Source: a bacterium (lineage in GTDB: Bacteria; Elusimicrobiota; Elusimicrobia; Elusimicrobiales; UBA9959). Taken from it: 5,812 nt of DNA. Made by a program: the position numbers and the translations under genes. The stretch is taken from assembly GCA_021845705.1 (NCBI GenBank), contig JAJZVJ010000183.1, positions 1 through 5,812 of the forward strand, read 5' to 3'. Of the stretch, positions 1 to 4,522 are shown piece after piece (within the stretch, counting starts at the first letter, position 1; every line of letters starts with the position of its first letter). Below the pieces are notes generated by a model. It saw only the letters and a list, made by a program, of their open reading frames with translations, was not told where the DNA came from and did not search any database.

Positions 1-9
1 TTCCGATCT
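1..9. other. Probable Illumina adapter remnant at contig start
   Basis: The first nine bases, TTCCGATCT, equal the last nine of the universal Illumina adapter end GCTCTTCCGATCT. Downstream, the rpsC frame reads x-I-K-V-W-I-F, where S3 proteins usually read G-V-K-V-W-I-F. The base just after the match (C10) would be the third base of a Gly codon (GGC) whose first two bases the adapter has replaced. Bases 1-9 are therefore probably not genomic. A nine-base chance match is possible, but its position exactly at the end and the rescued Gly codon argue against it. Confidence 0.75.
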
Positions 10-163
10 CATAAAGGTGTGGATCTTCAAAAAGCTGTTCTTCGCGAAGACGCCCCGCGAACTGCGCGAGCAGCTGCTTAAGATGGAAGCCGAGAACCCC
101 AGCGAAATACCGGTGATGGACGAGTCAGGGGCCGCCCGCAGGGAAGCTAATCCCGGCGCTTGA
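2..163 (+). CDS. rpsC: 30S ribosomal protein S3, C-terminal fragment (5' truncated)
   Basis: S3 sits on the head of the small subunit and, with S4 and S5, lines the mRNA entry tunnel. Only the last 53 codons are present, ending at TGA 161-163, and the first three (S-D-L) are probably adapter-derived. The motif K-V-W-I-F-K at codons 5-10 is the final beta strand of the S3 C-terminal domain, where E. coli has GVKVWIFKGE. After it comes a charged tail of about 40 residues rich in Glu and Arg, a part that varies widely in the family. The identity rests on this short motif together with position: rplP follows after 22 nt, as in nearly all bacterial S10 operons. The KH domain and the rest of the gene lie outside the window. 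Confidence 0.85.
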   Translation, partial: SDLIKVWIFKKLFFAKTPRELREQLLKMEAENPSEIPVMDESGAARREANPGA

Positions 164-185
164 GACTTTTTAAGGAGCAATAACT

Positions 186-602
186 ATGTTAATGCCTAAA
201 AGGGTAAAATACCGCAAGACGCATTCAGCCCCCCGTATCAAGGGCCTTGCAAAGCGCGGCACAACGCTCGCCTTCGGAGAGTTCGGGCTTAAGGCCCTTG
301 AGCCGCGCTGGATAACGGCGCGCCAGATAGAGGCCTGCCGCGTGTGCATCGTGCGCTACCTGCGCAAGAAAGGCAAGATCTGGATACGCATATTCCCGGA
401 TAAAGCCGTGACCAAGCACCCCGCCGAAACCCGCATGGGTAAAGGCAAGGGCGCCCCGGACCATTGGGTCGCCGTCGTGAAACCCGGCAGGATGCTGTTC
501 GAGGTGGAAGGGCTGGACCTCGCCACCGCCAAGGAAGCGTTCATCCGCGCCGGCCACAAGCTGCCGATAAAGACCCGGCTGGTACGCCGCGAAGAGAATT
601 AA
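186..602 (+). CDS. rplP: 50S ribosomal protein L16
   Basis: L16 binds 23S rRNA near the A site and central protuberance, is needed for late 50S assembly, and helps position A-site tRNA. The 138-residue product matches the family's usual length of about 136-140. It shows M-x-x-P-K-R-x-K-Y-R-K at the N terminus, F-G-x-F-G-L-K-A at 30-37, W-I-T-A-R-Q-I-E-A at 42-50, G-K-I-W-I-R-I-F-P-D-K at 63-73, R-M-G-K-G-K-G at 83-89 and L-P-I-K-T at 126-130. Arg83 corresponds to the Arg hydroxylated in E. coli L16. The start at 186, rather than the in-frame ATG at 192, matches the family's MLxPKR beginning, and AAGGAG at 172-177 lies 8 nt upstream. Cys51 and Cys54 sit in a helix that is usually Ala-rich, a small lineage variation. 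Confidence 0.98.
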   Translation: MLMPKRVKYRKTHSAPRIKGLAKRGTTLAFGEFGLKALEPRWITARQIEACRVCIVRYLRKKGKIWIRIFPDKAVTKHPAETRMGKGKGAPDHWVAVVKPGRMLFEVEGLDLATAKEAFIRAGHKLPIKTRLVRREEN

Positions 603-614
603 GGAGCAGTTCTT

Positions 615-845
615 ATGAAAAGAAAAGAAAAGGAAACCTTGAAGAACATGGGCGACGCCGAAATGCTGGCGCAGGCCGCGGACCTCAAGAAGCAGATTTT
701 TCAGATCAAGTTCAAACGCACCACGGCGCCGGTTGAGAACCCGCTGGTGCTGCGCACCGCCCGCCGCAAGATAGCCATGATAAACACTTATCTCCGGCAG
801 CGCGAGCTGGCGAAGTCTAAAACCGCCGCAGAGGTTAAAAAATGA
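615..845 (+). CDS. rpmC: 50S ribosomal protein L29
   Basis: L29 is a small two-helix protein beside the peptide exit tunnel. Together with L23 it forms part of the docking area for trigger factor, SRP and the translocon. The 76-residue product is slightly longer than the usual 60-70, because of extra residues at both ends. The signature is N-P-L-V-L-R-T-A-R-R-K-I-A-M-I-N-T at 42-58, followed by Y-L-R-Q-R-E, which matches the family's second helix. The Shine-Dalgarno AAGGAG (601-606) overlaps the rplP stop codon and lies 8 nt from the ATG. The last four bases overlap the start of rpsQ (ATGA), which suggests coupled translation. Confidence 0.96.
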   Translation: MKRKEKETLKNMGDAEMLAQAADLKKQIFQIKFKRTTAPVENPLVLRTARRKIAMINTYLRQRELAKSKTAAEVKK

Positions 846-1123
846 ACGAAAAAACCGAAAAAACCGAAAACAGGGCCAAGAGGAAGGTTTTGCGCGGTCT
901 GGTAGTCTCGGACAAAATGGCGAAGACCCGCGTGGTCAGCGTTGACCACGTCATTATGCACGCTTTTTATAACAAGACTATGCGCCGCAACCGCAAGTTT
1001 TACGCTCATGACGAAGCGAACGAATCTAAAAGCGGAGACCTGGTGGAGATCACCAGCACCCGCCCCCTGTCCGCGCTGAAGCGCTGGCGGATAAGCCGCA
1101 TCGTCGAGAAGGCCGCCAGGTAA
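842..1123 (+). CDS. rpsQ: 30S ribosomal protein S17
   Basis: S17 is a primary 16S rRNA binder of the 30S body, with an OB-fold. The 93-residue product shows R-G-L-V-V-S-D-K-M at 18-26, H-D-E-A-N-E at 56-61, G-D-L-V-E-I at 65-70, T-R-P-L-S at 73-77 and R-I-V-E-K-A at 86-91, all diagnostic. About 10-15 charged residues precede the usual first strand and include a small E-K-T / E-K-T-E-N repeat (A-rich DNA near 848-868). The start codon overlaps the rpmC stop as ATGA, and no strong separate Shine-Dalgarno is seen there. Translation is therefore probably coupled to rpmC. This is the last gene of the classical S10 operon; rplN follows after 33 nt with no visible terminator. Confidence 0.97.
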   Translation: MNEKTEKTENRAKRKVLRGLVVSDKMAKTRVVSVDHVIMHAFYNKTMRRNRKFYAHDEANESKSGDLVEITSTRPLSALKRWRISRIVEKAAR

Positions 1124-1156
1124 GGCGCAGACACAATCCAGTAACGGAGAAAGATC

Positions 1157-1525
1157 ATGATACAGCTGAGAACAATGCTTAACGTAGCCGATAATTCCGG
1201 CGCCCGCAGGCTCATGTGCTTCCACGTGATGGGCGGCAGTTACCGCCGCTACGCCTTCCTGGGCGACACGGTGGTCTGCTCGGTCAAGGACGCCATCCCC
1301 CACGGCGCCATAAAGAAGGGCGAGGTGGTGAAGGCCGTAGTCGTGCGCGTAACCAAGGAAGTGCGCCGCCCCGACGGCTCCTATATACGTTTTGACGACA
1401 ACGCCGTCTGCTTGATCGACGAGAACGGCGACCCCAAGGGCACGCGCGTTTTCGGGCCGGTCGCCCGCGAACTGCGCGGAAAAAACTATCTCAAGATAGT
1501 TTCGCTCGCTCCGGAAGTAATTTAG
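1157..1525 (+). CDS. rplN: 50S ribosomal protein L14
   Basis: L14 lies at the subunit interface, contributes to intersubunit bridges with 16S rRNA, and is the docking site of the silencing factor RsfS. The product is 122 residues, exactly the standard length. It begins M-I-Q-L-R-T-M-L-N-V-A-D-N-S-G-A-R and ends with S-L-A-P-E-V-I. Internal hallmarks include G-D at 36-37, K-K-G-E-V-V-K-A-V-V-V-R at 53-64, R-R-P-D-G-S at 70-75 and G-T-R-V-F-G-P-V-A-R-E-L-R at 95-107. GGAG at 1146-1149 lies 7 nt from the ATG. It is the first gene of the spc operon as defined in E. coli, but the 33-nt gap before it shows no recognisable promoter, so S10 and spc appear fused here. Confidence 0.98.
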   Translation: MIQLRTMLNVADNSGARRLMCFHVMGGSYRRYAFLGDTVVCSVKDAIPHGAIKKGEVVKAVVVRVTKEVRRPDGSYIRFDDNAVCLIDENGDPKGTRVFGPVARELRGKNYLKIVSLAPEVI

Positions 1526-1532
1526 CCGTCCG

Positions 1533-1568
1533 AGGCGCATAGCGCTTGTTACGGCATGGCCATAGGCC
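1533..1568 (+). other. Two short hairpins with ATA loops before rplX
   Basis: The 58-nt gap between rplN and rplX holds two adjacent inverted repeats of the same design. In the first, AGGCGC and GCGCTT (1533-1538 with 1542-1547, one G-T pair) flank the loop ATA. In the second, GGCC and GGCC (1558-1561 with 1565-1568) flank another ATA. The second ends five bases before the rplX Shine-Dalgarno core, so folding could affect access to it. The stems are short and GC-rich DNA gives such repeats by chance, so a function is speculative. No T-run follows, so these are not terminators. Confidence 0.25.
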
Positions 1569-1570
1569 TA

Positions 1571-1578
1571 AAAGGTGG
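1571..1578 (+). promoter_or_regulatory. rplX ribosome binding site (decides the start)
   Basis: AAAGGTGG lies 5 nt before the ATG at 1584. An in-frame GTG at 1575 lies inside this site, so it cannot be the start served by it. The L24 protein begins naturally at the ATG (M-L-K-L-K-K-K-D). Confidence 0.75.
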
Positions 1579-1583
1579 AAAAT

Positions 1584-1892
1584 ATGCTTAAACTCAAGAA
1601 AAAAGACACTGTTGTCGTGCTCGCCGGGAAGGATAAAGGCAAGAAAGGCGAAGTCAGGGAAATAATGGCCGGGAAGATGAAAGTGGTCGTGACCGGGATA
1701 AACATCGTTTCCAAGCACAAGAAGGCCAGCAAGGACAAGCCCGGCGGCATCCATAAAGTGGAAGCCCCCCTCAGCATTTCCAACGTGCAGCTGGTCTGCC
1801 CCAAGTGCGGCAAACCCGCGCGCGTTAAGATCACGATACAAGGCAAAGATAAACTCCGCGCCTGCAAGAAATGCGGCGAAGTGATAATCTAA
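1584..1892 (+). CDS. rplX: 50S ribosomal protein L24 (zinc-motif type)
   Basis: L24 starts 50S assembly by binding the 5' region of 23S rRNA, and lies near the tunnel exit. The 102-residue product has the KOW motif (roughly 8-35, with V-V-V-L-A-G-K-D-K-G-K-K-G-E-V at 10-24), then G-I-N-I-V at 38-42, H-K at 45-46, P-G-G-I at 53-56 and E-A-P-L-S-I-S-N-V at 60-68. The C-terminal part carries C72-x-x-C75 and C94-x-x-C97, a zinc-ribbon form seen in many but not all bacterial L24 proteins. The ATG at 1584 is chosen over the in-frame GTG at 1575 because the Shine-Dalgarno covers the GTG and the family begins at this point. rplE follows after only 13 nt. Confidence 0.96.
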   Translation: MLKLKKKDTVVVLAGKDKGKKGEVREIMAGKMKVVVTGINIVSKHKKASKDKPGGIHKVEAPLSISNVQLVCPKCGKPARVKITIQGKDKLRACKKCGEVII

Positions 1893-1893
1893 A

Positions 1894-1898
1894 GAGGT
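1894..1898 (+). promoter_or_regulatory. rplE ribosome binding site (supports the long start)
   Basis: GAGGT lies 7 nt before ATG 1906 and directly after the rplX stop. The alternative ATG at 2056, which would give an ordinary-length L5, has no well-spaced Shine-Dalgarno. The extended N terminus is therefore the likelier product. Confidence 0.75.
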
Positions 1899-1905
1899 AA
1901 TTTAA

Positions 1906-2613
1906 ATGGCGAAGGATACACCCAAAGAACAGAAGAAAGAGCACGCTACTAAAGAGCAGCAGAAGGCCAAAAGCAAGGAACAGCACCAGAAAGTGCAGGT
2001 GACCGAGGCCCGCAAGGGCGCGGTCATCCCCCTCCCCAAGGGCTATAAAGTGCGCATGAGCGACCTGTACCTTACCAAGGTGCGCCCGGCGCTGATGAAG
2101 GACTTCGGCCTTACTTCGCCTATGGCCGCGCCCAAGATCACTAAGATCGTCATCAATATCGGCGTCAGCGAGGCCAAGGAGAACATCCAGGCGCTGGACC
2201 TGGCCAAGGAAGACCTGACCATGATCACCGGCCAGGCCCCCCAGGTGCGCCGCGCGAAGAAATCCATCTCCAACTTCAAGCTGAGGGAAGGGATGCCCAT
2301 AGCCGTGCGCGTTACCCTGCGCGGGGCCCGGATGTTCGAGTTCTTCGACCGCTTCGTCTCCCTGTCGGTGCCGCGCATACGCGACTTCCAGGGCGTCGAC
2401 CCCAGGTATTTTGACGGCAGGGGGAACCTGAACATAGGTCTTAAAGAACACCATATTTTCCCCGAAGTCAACATGGAGAAGTCTCCCAAGGCGCGCGGAA
2501 TGAATATAACGTTCGTGACCACCGCCGTGGACGACAAACAGGGCAAGGCCCTGCTGGAATACATGGGCATGCCGTTCAAGAAGCCGGAAGTAAAGCAGGC
2601 GCCCAAGGCGTAA
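1906..2613 (+). CDS. rplE: 50S ribosomal protein L5 with an unusual N-terminal extension
   Basis: L5 binds 5S rRNA and, with L18, helps anchor it in the central protuberance, where it also contacts P-site tRNA and S13. The conserved core runs from about residue 51 to 228, close to the usual 180-residue protein. It shows P-K-I-T-K-I-V-I-N-I-G-V at 76-87, A-K-K-S-I-S-N-F-K-L-R-E-G at 117-129, V-T-L-R-G at 136-140, F-F-D-R at 146-149, V-P-R-I-R-D-F at 155-161, F-D-G-R-G-N at 169-174 and I-F-P-E at 184-187. The first 50 residues are extra: a Lys/Glu/Gln-rich, probably disordered tail ending in P-L-P-K-G-Y-K-V-R. The good Shine-Dalgarno before ATG 1906 and the uninterrupted frame argue that the tail is translated. 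A short C-terminal tail (K-P-E-V-K-Q-A-P-K-A) is also present. Confidence 0.96.
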   Translation: MAKDTPKEQKKEHATKEQQKAKSKEQHQKVQVTEARKGAVIPLPKGYKVRMSDLYLTKVRPALMKDFGLTSPMAAPKITKIVINIGVSEAKENIQALDLAKEDLTMITGQAPQVRRAKKSISNFKLREGMPIAVRVTLRGARMFEFFDRFVSLSVPRIRDFQGVDPRYFDGRGNLNIGLKEHHIFPEVNMEKSPKARGMNITFVTTAVDDKQGKALLEYMGMPFKKPEVKQAPKA

Positions 2614-2644
2614 GGCACCCTTACCGCCCGTACTGACTAAAAAG

Positions 2645-2698
2645 TGATTTGATAGATCAGGGGTGGAGCGAAGCGACACGATCAAGTGTCAAATTCAG
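2645..2698 (+). promoter_or_regulatory. Nested RNA hairpin in the rplE-rpsN gap, possible regulatory site
   Basis: This gap is 120 nt, the longest in the window, and is largely filled by nested complementarity. The outer stem is ATTTGA 2647-2652 with TCAAAT 2689-2694. Inside it, GATC 2655-2658 can pair with GATC 2680-2683. The apex is GTG-GA-GC-GAA-GC-GA-CAC (2663-2679), in which two Watson-Crick blocks are joined by tandem G-A oppositions and capped by a GAA loop. A competing hairpin, GACAC 2675-2679 with GTGTC 2686-2690, shares bases with both the apex and the outer stem, so the two folds exclude each other. There is no T-run, so it is not a terminator. Its position before rpsN and rpsH would suit autogenous control, but nothing in the sequence proves a ligand. 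Confidence 0.4.
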
Positions 2699-2718
2699 CC
2701 GCAGTTATAGATCAATAC

Positions 2719-2723
2719 AGGAG
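2719..2723 (+). promoter_or_regulatory. rpsN ribosome binding site (decides the start)
   Basis: AGGAG lies 10 nt before ATG 2734. A longer in-frame reading from GTG 2686 would put this site inside the coding region and add 16 residues unlike any S14, so the ATG is preferred. Confidence 0.8.
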
Positions 2724-2733
2724 AAAGAAAGAA

Positions 2734-2919
2734 ATGGCTACATATGCTTGGATGGCGAAGATGCGCAAACCCCAGAAGTTCTCGACGCGCTTCCGTAACC
2801 GCTGCCAGATCTGCGGCAGGCCGCGCGGCTATTACCGGGACTTCGGGCTTTGCAGGATATGCCTGCGGAAGATGGCGCACGAAGGCCTGATCCCCGGCCT
2901 GAGGAAGTCTAGCTGGTAA
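2734..2919 (+). CDS. rpsN: 30S ribosomal protein S14, zinc-binding type (type Z)
   Basis: S14 is a late-assembling protein of the 30S head, next to S3 and S10. The 61-residue length is exactly that of the short zinc-ribbon form (C+), rather than the roughly 100-residue zinc-free form of E. coli. The four ligands are C24-x-x-C27 and C40-x-x-C43, within C-Q-I-C-G-R-P-R-G at 24-32 and F-G-L-C-R-I-C-L-R at 37-45. The protein ends P-G-L-R-K-S-S-W, the family's usual C terminus. The N-terminal A-T-Y-A-W-M is divergent. It stands alone in a roomy stretch (120 nt before, 85 nt after). No zinc-free paralogue lies in the window, though one could exist elsewhere. Confidence 0.97.
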   Translation: MATYAWMAKMRKPQKFSTRFRNRCQICGRPRGYYRDFGLCRICLRKMAHEGLIPGLRKSSW

Positions 2920-2940
2920 CACATAGGAAGTTGAATTGTA

Positions 2941-2975
2941 CAGGCGCCGGGGCGAAGCAAGCCGGCCGGCTCCTG
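2941..2975 (+). promoter_or_regulatory. GC-rich hairpin in the rpsN-rpsH gap
   Basis: A stem forms from CAGG 2941-2944 with CCTG 2972-2975 and GCCGG 2946-2950 with CCGGC 2966-2970, separated by a single C/T mismatch. It can continue as GGC 2951-2953 with GCC 2961-2963 around a 7-nt loop, leaving GG 2964-2965 bulged. The 12-bp palindrome AGCCGGCCGGCT (2960-2971) gives alternative pairings. The helix ends 18 nt before the rpsH Shine-Dalgarno. No T-run follows, so it is not an intrinsic terminator. A role in rpsH translation or mRNA processing is possible but unproven. Confidence 0.35.
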
Positions 2976-2993
2976 CGGAAGATTTAAGATTAA

Positions 2994-2998
2994 GAGGT
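2994..2998 (+). promoter_or_regulatory. rpsH ribosome binding site (decides the start)
   Basis: GAGGT lies 6 nt before ATG 3005. The frame stays open upstream to a TTG at 2936, but that reading crosses the intergenic hairpin and this site and adds 23 residues not typical of S8. Confidence 0.8.
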
Positions 2999-3004
2999 GA
3001 AAAA

Positions 3005-3412
3005 ATGGATCCCATATCAAACATGCTGTGCGCGATAAAGAACGCCACGGTCAAGAAGAAAGAGCGCGTGGACGTGCCCTTCTCCGGCATAAAGGCCGGT
3101 CTCGTCAAGCTCCTCAAGGACGAGGGCTTCGTTTCCAATTTCAAGGTGCTTGACCCCAAGCTGGACAAGACCATCGACAGGCGCGGCGTGATACGCATCA
3201 CCCTGAAATACACCACGGATAAACAGCCGGTGATAAACGGCATCCGGCGCGTATCCAAACCCGGCCTGAGGATCTACAGGGGCCACGACGAAATGCCCCA
3301 TGTGCGCGCCGCTTTTGGCGTGACCATAGTTTCAACTTCCAAGGGCCTCCTTACGGACGCCGACGCGAAGAAGCAGAAGCTCGGCGGCGAAGTGCTCTGC
3401 CAGGTGTGGTAA
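3005..3412 (+). CDS. rpsH: 30S ribosomal protein S8
   Basis: S8 binds helix 21 of 16S rRNA in the central domain and is essential for platform assembly. In E. coli it is also the translational repressor of the spc operon. The 135-residue product shows the opening D-P-I-S-N-M-L-C-A-I-K-N-A, then V-P-F-S at 24-27, K-D-E-G-F at 38-42, R-V-S-K-P-G-L-R-I-Y at 82-91 and the C-terminal signature S-T-S-K-G-L-L-T-D-A-D-A at 110-121, followed by L-G-G-E-V-L-C-Q-V-W. The usual length is about 130; the few extra residues fall around 50-62 (D-P-K-L-D-K-T-I-D-R-R), a variable loop. If S8 represses this operon as in E. coli, a candidate mRNA target would lie in one of the structured gaps described here. Confidence 0.97.
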   Translation: MDPISNMLCAIKNATVKKKERVDVPFSGIKAGLVKLLKDEGFVSNFKVLDPKLDKTIDRRGVIRITLKYTTDKQPVINGIRRVSKPGLRIYRGHDEMPHVRAAFGVTIVSTSKGLLTDADAKKQKLGGEVLCQVW

Positions 3413-3427
3413 ACTGAAACCCGAGAA

Positions 3428-3449
3428 TCAGGAATCGAAGTTCAGGAAT
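3428..3449 (+). repeat. Short direct repeat TCAGGAAT in the rpsH-rplF gap
   Basis: TCAGGAAT occurs at 3428-3435 and again at 3442-3449. Related GGAAT words around them give this 62-nt gap an A/G-rich, repetitive look. It may be slippage debris or a translation-enhancing purine tract. No fold or motif stands out. Confidence 0.3.
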
Positions 3450-3474
3450 TCGGAATTTAGAAAGAGGTATAAAC

Positions 3475-4053
3475 ATGAGCAGAATCGGAAAAATGCCGGT
3501 AGCGCTTCCGGAGAAGGTAAAAGCGAGGGTTGAAAACGGTAAGGTCCTTGTTGAAGGCCCGCTCGGCAAGCTGTCGTACTCGCTGCCGGACGGCATCAAC
3601 GCCGAAGTTAAGGACGCCAACATCAATATCAGCGTCGCCAAGGGCGCGGCCGACAAGGGCGCGCTCTTCGGTACGGCCCGCGCCCGCGTGAACAACATGG
3701 TGAGCGGCGTGACCAAGGAATTCGAAAAGGTGCTCGAGATCAGCGGCGTGGGTTTCAAGGGAGCCGTAGAAGGCAACCGCGTCTCCATGCAGCTCGGGTT
3801 CTCTCACCCGGTGATCCTGGACATACCGCAGGGCATCAAGATGTCTTTCGATCCCAAGCAGGTGGTCCTTACCATAAAGGGTATAGACCGGGAAGCCGTA
3901 GGCAACCTGGCCGCCCAGATAAAGCGCATAAAACCCCCGGAACCCTATAAGGGGACCGGTATTAAATACCAGGGCGAGCACATTATACGCAAGGCCGGCA
4001 AGACGGCGGCCGGAGCCACCGCGGGCGCGGCCGGCGGCGCGGCGAAGAAGTAA
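3475..4053 (+). CDS. rplF: 50S ribosomal protein L6
   Basis: L6 lies at the base of the L7/L12 stalk near the sarcin-ricin loop and helps form the factor-binding site. It consists of two similar domains. The N-terminal one starts M-S-R-I-G-K-M-P-V at 1-9 and includes V-E-G-P-L-G at 26-31. N-N-M-V-S-G-V-T at 73-80 leads into the second, with I-S-G-V-G-F at 89-94, L-G-F-S-H-P-V at 107-113 and the signature P-E-P-Y-K-G-T-G-I-K-Y at 155-165. The usual protein of about 177-180 residues ends near residue 176. The last 16 residues form an Ala/Gly-rich tail ending in Lys-Lys. AGAGGT at 3463-3468 lies 6 nt from the ATG. Confidence 0.98.
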   Translation: MSRIGKMPVALPEKVKARVENGKVLVEGPLGKLSYSLPDGINAEVKDANINISVAKGAADKGALFGTARARVNNMVSGVTKEFEKVLEISGVGFKGAVEGNRVSMQLGFSHPVILDIPQGIKMSFDPKQVVLTIKGIDREAVGNLAAQIKRIKPPEPYKGTGIKYQGEHIIRKAGKTAAGATAGAAGGAAKK

Positions 4054-4087
4054 TCCGCGAAGCACAATTCAGCGATAAGGAACGATT

Positions 4088-4450
4088 ATGATAAGCAAAC
4101 AAGAACGCTACGAATTCCGCAAGATCCGCTCCAGGAACAGGCTGTTCGAGAACGGCATTCACAAGCTCAGGCTGAGCGTGTACCGCGGCACCAAGTACAT
4201 CTACGCCCAGGTGGTGGATGACAAAAAGGGCGAGACCCTCGCCGCCGCCTCCAGCCTGGAGAAGGAACTGAAGGGCAAGTTCAAATCCGGCAAGAGCATC
4301 GATACCGCCAAAGGCGTGGGAGCGCTGCTGGCGAAGCGCGCTATAGCCAAGGGCGTGACCGAAGTCTGTTTCGACCGCGGCGGCAGGATCTATCACGGCC
4401 GCATCAAGGCCCTTGCCGACGCCGCCCGCGAAGCCGGGTTGAAATTCTAA
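4088..4450 (+). CDS. rplR: 50S ribosomal protein L18
   Basis: L18 binds 5S rRNA and delivers it, with L5, to the central protuberance. The 120-residue product has the usual length. It shows R-L-S-V-Y-R at 28-33, Y-I-Y-A-Q-V-V-D-D at 37-45, A-K-R-A at 82-85 and a very typical C terminus F-D-R-G-G-R-I-Y-H-G-R-I-K-A-L-A-D-A-A-R-E-A-G-L at 95-118 (ending K-F). The region before the first strand reads N-G-I-H-K-L-R-L where most homologues have a T-x-x-R-P-R-L pattern, a mild divergence that does not affect the call. AAGGAA at 4077-4082 lies 5 nt upstream of the ATG. Confidence 0.97.
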   Translation: MISKQERYEFRKIRSRNRLFENGIHKLRLSVYRGTKYIYAQVVDDKKGETLAAASSLEKELKGKFKSGKSIDTAKGVGALLAKRAIAKGVTEVCFDRGGRIYHGRIKALADAAREAGLKF

Positions 4451-4491
4451 GGTCCGCAGCCGGACAGGACCGCATATTTCAGCCGCCTGTC
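4451..4491 (+). promoter_or_regulatory. Mutually exclusive stems in the rplR-rpsE gap
   Basis: Right after the rplR stop, three pairings compete. GTCCG 4452-4456 with CGGAC 4461-4465 closes a 4-nt loop. GGTCC 4451-4455 with GGACC 4467-4471 closes an 11-nt loop. GACAGG 4463-4468 with CCTGTC 4486-4491 closes a 17-nt loop. All are perfect 5-6 bp stems using shared bases, as in a switchable leader. The rpsE Shine-Dalgarno begins 16 nt downstream. No T-run is present. Chance pairing in GC-rich DNA remains a serious alternative. Confidence 0.3.
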
Positions 4492-4522
4492 ATCCGCATA
4501 ATATCAAGGGAGAAGCAACAAA

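Noticed and set aside
1124..1156. An spc promoter between rpsQ and rplN, as in E. coli
   Set aside because: The 33-nt gap contains only a Shine-Dalgarno and no -10/-35 pair, so the S10 and spc parts look cotranscribed.
1831..2685. Long minus-strand open frame (284 codons) opposite rplE
   Set aside because: It lies antisense to a certain L5 gene, has a low-complexity, unrecognisable translation, and is a usual by-product of GC-rich codon use. The same holds for the other minus-strand frames opposite ribosomal genes.
2649..2711. Possible internal promoter before rpsN (TTGATA at 2649, TATAGA-like at 2706)
   Set aside because: The two boxes are about 51 nt apart, and neither has a partner at 16-18 nt spacing, so no credible sigma-70 promoter forms.
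2686..2733. Upstream GTG start for rpsN giving a 77-residue S14
   Set aside because: It would place the good AGGAG inside the coding region, and type Z S14 is normally 61 residues, which the ATG at 2734 gives exactly.
2941..2990. Rho-independent terminator after rpsN
   Set aside because: The GC hairpin is not followed by a T-run, and the operon continues with rpsH.
3457..4065. Minus-strand open frame of 202 codons opposite rplF
   Set aside because: It is a shadow of the L6 gene; the translation resembles no known family and has no own ribosome binding site that I can see.
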